Translations under genes and position numbers: made by a program | Notes under the pieces: model-generated | Told to the model about the DNA's origin: nothing | Seen by the model: only the letters and a program-made list of their open reading frames with translations | Database searches by the model: none | In this document: positions 47,182 through 55,623 of the stretch, one piece after another | How the letters are laid out: each line of letters opens with the position of its first letter | How positions within the stretch are numbered: the first letter of the stretch is position 1 | Assembly: GCF_002157145.1 (NCBI RefSeq) | Contig: NZ_CP021361.1 | Coordinates: forward strand, 3,929,501 to 3,993,500 | DNA: 64,000 nucleotides | Direction: 5' to 3' | From: Acidovorax carolinensis | GTDB taxonomy: Bacteria > Pseudomonadota > Gammaproteobacteria > Burkholderiales > Burkholderiaceae_C

Positions 47182-47720
47182 GCTGCGCGTTTGGTGAAGG
47201 ACAGCGTGATCTCGCCCAGCCGCACGCCGAACTTGCTCATGGTGGCGCGGTTGAGCATCACGCGCTCGTCAATGAGGTATATCCAGTCGTCCAGATCGAC
47301 GTTGTAGACCTTGCCATCCACCGGCAGCGCCAGCGTGTAGGTCCAACGGAAGGCGTTGCCGCGCGTCTGCCCGTTGGCGGTGCCCACCACGTCGTCGGCG
47401 GTGCCGGTGTAGCGGCCGTCCGCGTGTTGGGTCAGGCGCCAGATGCGGCGCTGCGTGGTGCCGTCGGAGTAGGTGAACGCTTCGTCCAGCACGCCCTCGT
47501 TGCCTTTCCAGCTGCAATCCATGACCACGGTGAAGCGGCGGGCGATCTGGCCGCTGCGGTCCTGGAAGATGCCGTAGGCGTCGATCTTGCCGTTGAAATA
47601 CTGGGCCAGGTCGAGCACCGGCTTCTCGCTGGCGTAGCCATCGAGGTTCTGGCTGGCGCAGCCGGACAGGACCACGGGCGCAGCCACTGCGGCCGAAAGG
47701 AGGAGGCGTCGTTGCATCAT
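47178..47720 (-). CDS. DUF3833 lipoprotein
   Basis: A 180-residue lipoprotein. The signal sequence MMQRRLLLSAAVAAPVVLSG ends in the lipobox LSGC (Cys21 becomes the lipidated N-terminus). The mature part (SQNLDGYASEKPVLDLAQYF, FTVVMDCSWKGNEGVLDEAF, LDDWIYLIDERVMLNRATMS) fits DUF3833, a beta-rich, lipocalin-like domain. Its role may be to bind or carry the modified lipid in the periplasm (inference). The ATG at 47720 overlaps the MFS stop as ATGA. Confidence 0.88.
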   Translation of the reverse strand: MMQRRLLLSAAVAAPVVLSGCASQNLDGYASEKPVLDLAQYFNGKIDAYGIFQDRSGQIARRFTVVMDCSWKGNEGVLDEAFTYSDGTTQRRIWRLTQHADGRYTGTADDVVGTANGQTRGNAFRWTYTLALPVDGKVYNVDLDDWIYLIDERVMLNRATMSKFGVRLGEITLSFTKRAA

Positions 47721-49039
47721 GGTGGGGTGCCTTGGGGTCGGTTCGTATTCAGGATTGCCGCGCGGCGTGTCGGCCGCAGGATGAGCGCCTGCAGCGCAGC
47801 CGCTGCCAGCAGCTTGAGCACGCAAGGCAGCACCGCATAGGCCAGGCCCAGGGTCTGCAGGCCGTCTGCGCTGCGCGTGCCGGGCTGATAGCCCAGCCAG
47901 CCCAACAGGGGCAGCGCCAGGCCTGCGGCCAGGGCCAGGTTGAGCTTGGTGGCGAAGTTCCACCAGCCAAAGTACGCGCCCTCGTGCTGGCCGCTGTCGC
48001 CCTCGGCCGCAATCACGCCGGCCAGCAGGGCGCTGGGCAGGGCCAGGTCGGTGCCCAGCGCCACGCCGGACAACGCGCAGACCACGAGGAACGGCACCAC
48101 ATCGCCCGCGCCCAGGAACGCGGTCCACACAAACACGGCAATCGCCAGCAACATGCCCGCCAGCCAGGTGCGCGCCAGGCCCCAGTGCGCCACGGCACGC
48201 AGCCACAGCGGAATGGACAGCGCGGCGCAGACGAAATAGGCCGCGAGAAACATCGGCTCCTGCGCGGGCGGGGCCTGCAGGCGGTCCTGGATGAAAAACA
48301 GCACCAGCGTGGCCGGGATGGCGCTGGCAATGCCGTTGAGCATGAACACGGCCAGCAGGCGGCGGAACGCAGGGCGCCCCCAGGGCCGCCACAGGCTTGC
48401 ACGCTGGGGCGGGCGATAGACACCTGCCACGGCGCCCCCATGCGCGGCGGGCCGTGGCGCCCGGGTCCAGGCCCACCAGCCCAGCAGCAAGGTGATGGCA
48501 AATACGCTGAGCATGACCGGCAGCCCCAGCAGCGCGGGCAGCACCGAGGCCAGCACCACGCCCACCAGCGCAGCGCCTTCACGCCAGGCCACGATGCGGC
48601 CGCGCTGCAGCTCGTCGCCGCCCAGGCGCGCGCCCCAGGACTGGTGCGCAATGCCCAGCTGGCTGTAGGCCGTGTAGGTGACGAGCAGCGCCACCAGTGC
48701 CCAGGCAATCAGCGCATCGGGGCCGCGCACCGCCGGAAAGAACAGGCTGGTCAGCCCCAGCGCCAGCACCAGCGCCGACACCGCGCCCACGGCCAGCACG
48801 GCGCGCACCGATCGGCCAAACAGGTGGTCGGCCAGGCGGCCCAGCAGCGGGTCGGTGATGGCATCGAGCAGCCGCGCTGCCAGCAGCACCGCGCCCAGCG
48901 TGGCCAGCGGCATGCCGAACTCCCGTGCGTAGTGGTTGGGCAGCAGCACATACAGCGGCAAGGCTACAAAGGCCAGCGGGAGGCCCAGCAGCCCATAGGC
49001 CAGGCCCTGGCTGGCGCGGATGGGCTGCGTGTGGGTCAT
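47717..49039 (-). CDS. MFS transporter (GPH/melibiose-symporter-like) of the lipid operon
   Basis: A 440-residue transporter with about 12 membrane segments, starting QGLAYGLLGLPLAFVALPLY and carrying the GPH-type loop RLLDAITDPLLGRLADHLFG (about 57-76). The cargo is unknown; homologues occur in the sigmaE-ChrR regulons of Rhodobacter and other bacteria next to cfaA-like genes. It overlaps both neighbours by ATGA. Confidence 0.88.
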   Translation of the reverse strand: MTHTQPIRASQGLAYGLLGLPLAFVALPLYVLLPNHYAREFGMPLATLGAVLLAARLLDAITDPLLGRLADHLFGRSVRAVLAVGAVSALVLALGLTSLFFPAVRGPDALIAWALVALLVTYTAYSQLGIAHQSWGARLGGDELQRGRIVAWREGAALVGVVLASVLPALLGLPVMLSVFAITLLLGWWAWTRAPRPAAHGGAVAGVYRPPQRASLWRPWGRPAFRRLLAVFMLNGIASAIPATLVLFFIQDRLQAPPAQEPMFLAAYFVCAALSIPLWLRAVAHWGLARTWLAGMLLAIAVFVWTAFLGAGDVVPFLVVCALSGVALGTDLALPSALLAGVIAAEGDSGQHEGAYFGWWNFATKLNLALAAGLALPLLGWLGYQPGTRSADGLQTLGLAYAVLPCVLKLLAAAALQALILRPTRRAAILNTNRPQGTPP

Positions 49040-49605
49040 GGCTGCCCCGCCGGGCGCGTGGAAGCGATGAGCTGCTGGCGCAGCGCGGGCTCGGAGGTCT
49101 GGGGCGAGAGCCAGATGCCAAAGAACAGGCGCGAGAACTCGGCGTCGGGCACCTCGCCCACCACGCGCCCGCCCATCTTGAACACGGCGCCCGAGCCCGG
49201 CTGGTGAATGCCGAGCAGGCGGTCGCCCGACTTCACGTCTGGCAGCGCCGCCTGCAGCGCCTGTTGCCAGCGCGTGGCCTGCTGGGGCGTGAAGCTGCCG
49301 ACGCGGCGCATTTCTTCGAGCGAGCGCCTGGCGATGGCTTCGGCCGAAAAATCCCGGTGGTAGGTGAGTTCCAGCGCGAGCGGGCGGGCGCCGTAGTTGT
49401 CGGCCTCAAAGCCCGGCTGCACCCACAGGCGCGCACGGTAGATCTCGAAGCCCAGGAAGCGCAGAACGCCCTGGCCAGCCAGGCGCGCACCCGACAGGGG
49501 GGCCGCGGCAGCCTGGCCGGCCTCGGCCACCTGCGCCGCGGCTGGATTTGAATGAAACAGGACTGTAGCGCTTACCAGTAAAGCGCTAATAGCTATTTTT
49601 TTCAT
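49036..49605 (-). CDS. Chalcone-isomerase-like periplasmic protein
   Basis: A 189-residue exported protein of the chalcone-isomerase-like family, whose bacterial members are probably lipid-binding rather than flavonoid enzymes. The signal peptide is MKKIAISALLVSATVLFHS with likely cleavage after PAAAQ; its first 16 codons lie in a copy of the interspersed repeat. The mature domain contains GQGVLRFLGFEIYRARLWV and ALELTYHRDFSAEAIARRSL. It starts 6 bp after the methyltransferase gene and overlaps the MFS gene by ATGA. Confidence 0.87.
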   Translation of the reverse strand: MKKIAISALLVSATVLFHSNPAAAQVAEAGQAAAAPLSGARLAGQGVLRFLGFEIYRARLWVQPGFEADNYGARPLALELTYHRDFSAEAIARRSLEEMRRVGSFTPQQATRWQQALQAALPDVKSGDRLLGIHQPGSGAVFKMGGRVVGEVPDAEFSRLFFGIWLSPQTSEPALRQQLIASTRPAGQP

Positions 49606-49606
49606 A
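49560..49606 (-). repeat. Interspersed repeat, copy 15, encoding a signal peptide
   Basis: GACTGTAGCGCTTACCAGTA, AAGCGCTAATAGCTATTTTT, TTCATAG matches the repeat with paired AGCGCTTAC / GTAAGCGCT-type arms. On the minus strand it contains the ATG and encodes KKIAISALLVSATV. Confidence 0.75.
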
Positions 49607-49611
49607 GCACG

Positions 49612-50874
49612 TCAATCCTTGACCAGCGTGTACTGCACGAGGTCGATGTTGCGCATGGCAAACGCGGCCTCGCAGTAGGCCAGGTAGAACTCCCAGATGT
49701 GCAGGAAGCGCTGGTCAAACCCGAGTTGCAGGATCTGCGCGCGCTGCGCCAGAAAGCGCTCGCGCCAGCGCTTGAGGGTCTCGGCGTAGTCCTGGCCAAA
49801 CGCAAACTCGTCCACCACGCGCAGCCCTGCCGCCTCGGCCTCGCGGCGGAACTCGCGTGGGCAGGGCAGGCAGCCGCCGGGGAAGATGTACTGCTGGATG
49901 AAGTCGGTGGAGCTGATGTAGCGGTCAAACAGGCTGTCGTCGATGACGATGCTCTGGATGCAGGCCTTGCCGCCGGGCTTGAGCAGGCGGTTCACCGACT
50001 GGAAGTAAGTGGGCCAGTATTCGCTGCCCACGGCCTCGACCATCTCGATGGAGCAGATGGCGTCGTAGGGCCCGTCGTGGATGTCGCGGTAGTCCTGCAG
50101 GCGCAAATCTGCCTGGGCTTGCACCCCATGCGCCGCCATGCGCTTTTGCGCGAACGCCAGCTGCTCGGTAGACAGCGTCACGCCGGTGAGGGATGCGCCG
50201 AATTCGGTGGTCGCCATCTCGGCCAGCGCGCCCCAGCCGCAGCCAATCTCCAGCACGCGGTCGCCCGCCTGTACGCCGGCCATGCGCAGCGCGCGGCGCA
50301 CCTTGGCGTGCTGGGCGGCGCGCAGGTCGCCGCCTGCATCGCCCTCGAACCAGGCCGACGAATAGTTCATCGTGTCGTCCAACCACAGTTCGTAGAAGGC
50401 ATTGCCCAGGTCGTAGTGGGCGTGGATGTTCTTCTGGCTGTTGGCGCGCGTGTTGCGGTTGAGCAGGTGCTTGATGCGGTACAGCAGCCGCCCGGCCCAG
50501 GTGCCGTAGATCACGCCTTCCACCTGCTGGCGGTTGGCGATGAAGAGCTTGATCAGGTCGGTGAGGTGCGGCGTGGTCCAGTCGCCGGCGATATAGCTTT
50601 CGGCAAAGCCGATGTCGCCCGACCGGAGCGCGGCGCTGCACACATTCCAGTTCTTGAGCGTGATGGCGGCCAAGGGGCCGTTGCCGTGCCCGAAATGCTG
50701 CAGCGTGCCATCGGGCAGCTGCACCGTGAGGTGGCCGTGCTGCAGCCGCTGCAGCAGCTTGAGCGCCGTGCGGGCGGCGGCCGGCGTGCCTGCGGGCAGG
50801 GCCTGTGCATTGCGGCCTGAGCGGGTTGCGGTGGTGGAGTTCATGGCGGCGGTCTCGCGGGGCTGGAACGGCAT
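49612..50874 (-). CDS. Cyclopropane-fatty-acyl-phospholipid synthase-like methyltransferase
   Basis: A 420-residue SAM-dependent lipid methyltransferase of the CFA-synthase family. Conserved parts are IHAHYDLGNAFYELWLDDTM, MNYSSAW, the SAM motif VLEIGCGWGALAEMA, SIEMVEAVGSEYW (family active site) and QYIFPGGCLPCP. Such enzymes add a methyl carbon to cis-unsaturated acyl chains. The family member CfaA of Rhodobacter (RSP1091) belongs to the singlet-oxygen sigmaE regulon. The start is either 50874, 5 bp after the DUF1365 stop, or 50844 (MNSTTATRSG); neither has a strong ribosome-binding site. Confidence 0.9.
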   Translation of the reverse strand: MPFQPRETAAMNSTTATRSGRNAQALPAGTPAAARTALKLLQRLQHGHLTVQLPDGTLQHFGHGNGPLAAITLKNWNVCSAALRSGDIGFAESYIAGDWTTPHLTDLIKLFIANRQQVEGVIYGTWAGRLLYRIKHLLNRNTRANSQKNIHAHYDLGNAFYELWLDDTMNYSSAWFEGDAGGDLRAAQHAKVRRALRMAGVQAGDRVLEIGCGWGALAEMATTEFGASLTGVTLSTEQLAFAQKRMAAHGVQAQADLRLQDYRDIHDGPYDAICSIEMVEAVGSEYWPTYFQSVNRLLKPGGKACIQSIVIDDSLFDRYISSTDFIQQYIFPGGCLPCPREFRREAEAAGLRVVDEFAFGQDYAETLKRWRERFLAQRAQILQLGFDQRFLHIWEFYLAYCEAAFAMRNIDLVQYTLVKD

Positions 50875-50879
50875 GGAGA

Positions 50880-51668
50880 TCAACGGGTCACGATGGAGGC
50901 GGGCGCCTTGGGCTTGCGATGGAAACGCACGCGCTTGAGCCACAGCCGCAGCGCGTGCCAGTGGATGCGGGCAATGATGGCCAGCGTCATGGCGGGGTAG
51001 CCCCAAAGCGCGCGGCGCAGGGTCTGGGGGGTGATGGCGTGCAGGGTTCCGCTCACGCTGGTCAGGATCAGCGGGCCGCTGTCGTCGTCGTGGTCGATGC
51101 GCACCACGGTGCGGCCTGCGTCCTGTGCGCCGGCTGCCGTGCGCAGGAAACGGAACCGGTAGCCGCCACTCACCTCGCAGAACGGCGACACATGAAACAC
51201 CTTGCGCGCCTGCTGTTCCACGCCGTATTGCGGCGCATCGAGCAGATAGCAGTGACGCTCGCCAAAGGTGTTGTTCACCTCCACCACGATGGCGCGCAGG
51301 CTGCCGTCGGCGCGGTGGCAGTACCAGAAGCTCACGGGCTTGAAGGTGTAGCCCAGCACGCGCGGGTAGCAGTGCAGCCAGACCTCGCCCGTGGCGTCGG
51401 TGATGCCTTCGGTGCGCAGCAGCTCGTCCAGCCAGGCCAGCGCCCCGCCTTGCTCCACGCTGCGGCCGTCGCCATGGTCCGCATCATGAAAGCTGATGGC
51501 GCCGCGCCGGTTGATGGCCAGCGCGCCCGGCGCATCGGGTAGGCTGCGCATCGGCAGCATCAGGAAGAATGTGGTGTAGGCAAACGCATGCCACTGGGGC
51601 CGAAGCCGCGTGTGGCGCACCTGGCCAAAGCCGATCAGGGGCACAGCGGGCGCGGCGAGCTTCGTCAT
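50880..51668 (-). CDS. DUF1365 family protein
   Basis: A 262-residue DUF1365 protein. Signature stretches are GQVRHTRLRPQWHAFAYTTF, LDELLRTEGITDATGEVWLH, GYTFKPVSFWYCHRADGSLR, VVEVNNTFGERHCYLL and FHVSPFCEVSGGYRF. Its biochemical role is not established, but it is nearly always encoded between an FAD oxidoreductase and a CFA-synthase-like gene, so it is likely part of the same lipid modification. It overlaps the FAD gene by ATGA. Confidence 0.92.
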   Translation of the reverse strand: MTKLAAPAVPLIGFGQVRHTRLRPQWHAFAYTTFFLMLPMRSLPDAPGALAINRRGAISFHDADHGDGRSVEQGGALAWLDELLRTEGITDATGEVWLHCYPRVLGYTFKPVSFWYCHRADGSLRAIVVEVNNTFGERHCYLLDAPQYGVEQQARKVFHVSPFCEVSGGYRFRFLRTAAGAQDAGRTVVRIDHDDDSGPLILTSVSGTLHAITPQTLRRALWGYPAMTLAIIARIHWHALRLWLKRVRFHRKPKAPASIVTR

Positions 51669-52984
51669 GCGGCCTCCGCCAGCGGTGCGGGCCTGGCGGC
51701 CAGCAGTTGCTCGGCCACGGCCAGGCCCGATTTGAGGCCGTCTTCATGAAACCCATAGCCCGTCCAGGCGCCGCAAAACCAGGTGTGCTGCTGTCCTTGC
51801 AGCTTGCCCACCTGCTGCTGCGCGCGGATGGCCGCCATGTCAAACACCGGGTGGGCGTATTCGTAGCTGCCGATGACGTGCTCGGGCGCAATGTCGCGCA
51901 CCGGGTTGAGCGACACCACCACGGGCTGGGCAAAGGGCACGGGCTGCAGCTGGTTGATGAGGTAGTGCAGGCACACGCGGGCCGACTCGCGGCTGCGTTG
52001 CTGGGCGCGCTCGTAGTTCCACGCGGCCCAGGCAGCGCGGCGCGCAGGCAGCACCGAGGTGTCGGTGTGCAGCACGGCGCGGTTGGCCTGGTAGCGGATG
52101 GAGCCCAGCACGGCGCGCTCCTGCGGGGTGGGCTGGGCCAGCAGCGCGAGTGACTGGTCCGAATGCGTGGCCAGCACCACCTTGTCAAAGTGCTCTGTGT
52201 GGCCTGCGGTCACCACGCGCACACCGGCTGCATCGCGTTCGATGCGGTGCACAGGGGTGTTCAGGCGCTTGTCGGCGATGCCTGCCACGATCTTGTCCAC
52301 GTAGTTGCGCGCACCACCGGCCACCGTCCACCACTGAGGGCGGTTGCTGACCTGGATGAGGCCGTGGTTGTGGCAGAACCGAATCATGGTGGCCACGGGG
52401 AATTTGAGCATCTGGTCGGTGGGGCAGCTCCAGATGCAGCCGAGCATGGGCAAGAAGTACCAGTCGCGGAAGGCGTCGTCAAAGCGGTGCTGCTGGAGGA
52501 AATCGCCCAGTGGCTGCATCAGCGCGGCGTCGGCCTGCTTTTCTGCAATGCGCGTGCACAGCTGGTTGAAGCGCAGCAGATCGCGCAGCATGCCCAGAAA
52601 ACGCGGGTTGAGCAGGTTGGAGCGCTGGGCAAACACGGTGCTGAGGTTGGTGCCGCTCCACTCCAGCGTGCGGCGGCCACCTGTGCCTCCTAGCGCGCCC
52701 GGTACCTGCACCGAGAACGACATGTCAGATTGGGCGGTTTCCACGCCGAGGTCTGCCAACAGGCGGATGAGATGAGGATAGGTGCGCTCGTTGAACACCA
52801 GAAACCCGGTGTCCACGCCATGGGTGACGGGGGCCCCTGAAGCATCGGGCAGCGTGACATCCACGGTGTGGGTGTGGCCACCAAAATAGTCGCCCGCTTC
52901 ATACAGGGTAACGTCCGCCTGGCCGCGCAACTGGTGCGCAACCGAAAGGCCGGAGATGCCGGAGCCAATGATGGCAATCTTCAT
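51665..52984 (-). CDS. FAD/NAD(P)-binding oxidoreductase, first gene of lipid operon
   Basis: A 439-residue flavoprotein of the amine-oxidase/phytoene-desaturase-like fold. The FAD motif is IAIIGSGISGLSVAHQL (3-19), with YEAGDYFGGHTHTVDV following, then VDTGFLVFNERTYPHLIRLL, and near the C-terminus TWFCGAWTGYGFHEDGLKSG, which closes the FAD site. It probably oxidises an acyl chain or another lipid before or after methylation. It is the promoter-proximal gene of an eight-gene operon; an RpoE-like promoter lies upstream at 53150-53180. Confidence 0.9.
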   Translation of the reverse strand: MKIAIIGSGISGLSVAHQLRGQADVTLYEAGDYFGGHTHTVDVTLPDASGAPVTHGVDTGFLVFNERTYPHLIRLLADLGVETAQSDMSFSVQVPGALGGTGGRRTLEWSGTNLSTVFAQRSNLLNPRFLGMLRDLLRFNQLCTRIAEKQADAALMQPLGDFLQQHRFDDAFRDWYFLPMLGCIWSCPTDQMLKFPVATMIRFCHNHGLIQVSNRPQWWTVAGGARNYVDKIVAGIADKRLNTPVHRIERDAAGVRVVTAGHTEHFDKVVLATHSDQSLALLAQPTPQERAVLGSIRYQANRAVLHTDTSVLPARRAAWAAWNYERAQQRSRESARVCLHYLINQLQPVPFAQPVVVSLNPVRDIAPEHVIGSYEYAHPVFDMAAIRAQQQVGKLQGQQHTWFCGAWTGYGFHEDGLKSGLAVAEQLLAARPAPLAEAA

Positions 52985-53149
52985 GGCCGGCCCCCTCTGG
53001 CCGGCGCCTGGAATAAAAGAGTTGCGAAGCGTCCCGAAACGAATAAGAGAGGGAGGGAGGAGAAGCGCTTCAGGAGGTCAGTCGGAACCCGGGGGCCTGA
53101 AAGGCTTCGCAACGTCAAACAGGTAAGGCGCCCAATGCGCTCTTGCAAT

Positions 53150-53180
53150 CTACAGAGTGGGGTTATACCGCCAAAGTTCC
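53150..53180 (-). promoter_or_regulatory. RpoE/ECF-like promoter of the lipid operon
   Basis: On the minus strand GGAACTT (53180-53174) and TCTGTAG (53156-53150) are 17 nt apart, close to the RpoE consensus GGAACTT-N16-TCTGA. It lies between the glutathione peroxidase stop (53229) and the FAD gene start (52984), leaving a leader of about 160 nt. Confidence 0.55.
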
Positions 53181-53228
53181 AGCCCCTGTTGTGAAAAAAA
53201 ACGGCAAAGCGTAACGAGGTCATGGAAG

Positions 53229-53831
53229 TCACCGGGGTTGGGGAGCCGCGAGCTGCTGTTCGATGGCGCGGACCAGGCCCTTGCTATCGGGTGCCGTGAG
53301 GCTGGAATAACTGTCCACTAGCTGGCCGTTGCGCCCCAGCAGGTATTTGTGAAAGTTCCAGCGCGGCGCGCTGCCCGACAACTGCGCGAGCTGGCGGTAC
53401 AGCGGCGAAGCTTCGGGGCCCTTGACGCTGCTCTTGGCGAACATGGGAAATTTCACGCCAAAAGTGTTTTCGCAAAAATCGGCAATCTGCTGGTTGCTGC
53501 CGCTTTCCTGGGAAAAATCGTTGGATGGAAACCCGAGCACCACCAGGCCCTTGTCCTTGTAGCGGGCATAGAGCTCCTCCAGCCCCTTGTACTGGCCGGT
53601 GAAACCGCAGTAGCTGGCGGTGTTGACGATCAGCACCACCTTGCCACTGTACTGGCACAGCGACTGCGGCTTTTCGTCCTGCAGCCGCTCGAAGGTGTGC
53701 TGCAGCGTGGCCGGGCAGGCCTGCGCCTCGCCCGCATGCGCCGCTGCGCCCGCCAGCATCAACCCGGCGATGCCCGCAGCAGTACGCAAGGCCTTCGAGA
53801 GGCGAGAGAACGATGGCGTGGTGGGTTTCAT
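53229..53831 (-). CDS. Exported glutathione peroxidase-family protein
   Basis: A 200-residue thiol peroxidase. A signal peptide (TAAGIAGLMLAGAAAHA, cleavage near residue 33) sends it to the periplasm. The active-site cysteine is in NTASYCGFTGQY (C75) and the catalytic Trp-Asn is in WNFHKYLLG. The second conserved block reads GFPSNDF, so the usual Cys and Gln of FPCNQF are replaced, as in a subgroup lacking that resolving cysteine. It probably removes lipid or other hydroperoxides. GGAGG precedes the ATG. The lipid operon follows on the same strand after 244 bp. Confidence 0.92.
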   Translation of the reverse strand: MKPTTPSFSRLSKALRTAAGIAGLMLAGAAAHAGEAQACPATLQHTFERLQDEKPQSLCQYSGKVVLIVNTASYCGFTGQYKGLEELYARYKDKGLVVLGFPSNDFSQESGSNQQIADFCENTFGVKFPMFAKSSVKGPEASPLYRQLAQLSGSAPRWNFHKYLLGRNGQLVDSYSSLTAPDSKGLVRAIEQQLAAPQPR

Positions 53832-53888
53832 GGTGGGCCTCCAGACGGTTTTGACGATTACATCACATTTTACCCCTGCTGGTCGTTA

Positions 53889-53918
53889 TTTATACTACAC
53901 GGTATGCGCGGCGTACAA
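53889..53918 (-). promoter_or_regulatory. Sigma-70-like promoter of the glutathione peroxidase gene
   Basis: TTGTAC (complement of 53913-53918), 18 nt, TATAAA (complement of 53889-53894). It lies about 60 bp before the ATG at 53831. The rest of the 343-bp spacer 53832-54174 shows nothing else I can support. Confidence 0.5.
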
Positions 53919-54174
53919 CCATTGAATGCGTTTGCGTGCAAAAAATGTCCCGATGTCGCGGTTGGTTGAACCCTAGCGTCCGTGGGCCGGGCCTGTGCAG
54001 GGCGACCGGTGGTCCTGGTGGGGGCCATGGTGCTGCAGAACCTACGGCAGATCCATGGCGGGCGCTCGGCGATGTTGCTGGTGCGCAGTCGGGGCGCCCT
54101 GGATGCACCGGGAAAGATTCAGGGTGGCGATGGGGCTGAGCGGCGATCGGGCCCGCCGTGTCGCGAGCGCGGAG

Positions 54175-55376
54175 CTACACCAGGGCCAGCAAGCGGTCCA
54201 GGGGCAATTGCACCCGCACGTCCCGGTAGGCCACGACACCGGCAATTTTCCAGGCGGCTTGCGAGGTATCGCGCGGAATCATCTCGCCGGTGGGCATACC
54301 GTCACGGTTCATCACCACAGCCACGCGGGGCGTGGTGGCCGTTGCGCCGCGACGCAGCACCACCGCCACTTCCTGGGTGATCAGACGGACAAAAGCGCCC
54401 GGCGGGTAGACGCCGAGCGTTTTCACCAGCGCGGCACCCGCCTCGTCCACCTGGTGCTCTTCGTCGTAGTAGCTGGCCTGCATGGCAGCCGTGACCGGCA
54501 TGGGTGAGCGCGCCACGCGGGGGCCAGGCGGGCGCCAAAGATGTCGGCGCGCTGCAACAGGCGCGCCATTTGCTGCGCCTCGGACTTCTTCGCCAGCGGG
54601 CCGGGCAAGCGGTGGTGATGGCACAGCACCGCTTCCAGCCACACCGGGTCGGCCACCCCCTGCCGGCGAAGCAACTGCTCGGAGCGGCTGGCATGGTCTT
54701 CGACCGCCACGATCTGCTGGGCCGTGAGTGGCTGCGACTGCTGGGCCAACTGGTCCTGCAGCTCGGTCATGGCGATGTTCATGGTGAGCGCTGCGCTGCC
54801 CAGTTGGAGCACCCGCGCGTCGGGCCAGCGCAGCATCTCGCGCGCCACCACCATGCAGACGCAGCTCACCAGCATGGCGTGGGTGGCGCTGTACATGCGG
54901 GTTTCCTGCGCCGACAGATAGATCAGGGCCAGCAGCGTGGCATCAGGCGCTTGCTCGCAATTGCGGCTCAGTTCACCGTGCAGGGCCTGAAAACGTCCCT
55001 CAAAATCGCCCGCCAGTGGTGCGCGCAGCAACTGGGTGGCGCGCAACTGCAATTGAGGCCAGTCCGGCACATATTTGCCACCGCGTTCACGGCCAGACTG
55101 CATGCCTGCCTGGATCTTCATCGCCGCAATCTGACCCAGGGAGGTGTCGGACAGCAGCATTTTTTGCAGCTGCGCGAGGTAAGCGCGGTGACTTTCGCCC
55201 GACTCATCCGTGTCCACGCACAGCTTCAGGCCGCGCGCATCCAGCGACTCCAGTTCGGCGCGGGTACGAATGACATAGCCTTTTTGCGCCAACAACGCTC
55301 CATCCGCACCACGCAGCACAAAAGGCAGCGGATGACCCAACTGGATGGACTCGATGTTCAGGGCAACAAGATTCAT
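54175..55376 (-). pseudogene. HD-domain (HD-GYP-like) regulatory protein, frameshifted
   Basis: A gene resembling degenerate HD-GYP cyclic-di-GMP phosphodiesterases. The N-terminal part (ALNIESIQLGHPLPFVLRG) is a short PilZ-like or DUF3391-type domain. The HD region has SATHAMLVSCVCMVVAREML, VEDHASRSEQLLRR and LCHHHRLPGP, where the usual HHE..DG.GYP is altered. The C-terminus (KTLGVYPPGAFVRLITQEVA, VVLRRG) is the typical end of the HD-GYP fold but lies in another frame. The break is at the five-base G/C run 54519-54523; one extra base would yield about 400 residues. CGAGAG precedes the ATG at 55376. Confidence 0.75.
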
Positions 55377-55623
55377 GGCTCTCGTTACATTATCTAACAA
55401 CCACCGCGCTGGCAAGGGCCAAAAAACCCGTGCAATGGCTTGCTGTTTGCCAGACCACGACCTGGCCGAGCGGGCCGGCCCGCCCACTGTTCAAACCAGG
55501 ATAACGTCGCTGGATGGCCTATGGACGCCATGCGCCATGCATTTACCCGCACCGGCCTGAAAACGGGACGCGCGCAGTTGCGCGCCGCGCGAACCCCCAC
55601 TGCCCGCTCACGGGCACTTTGTT

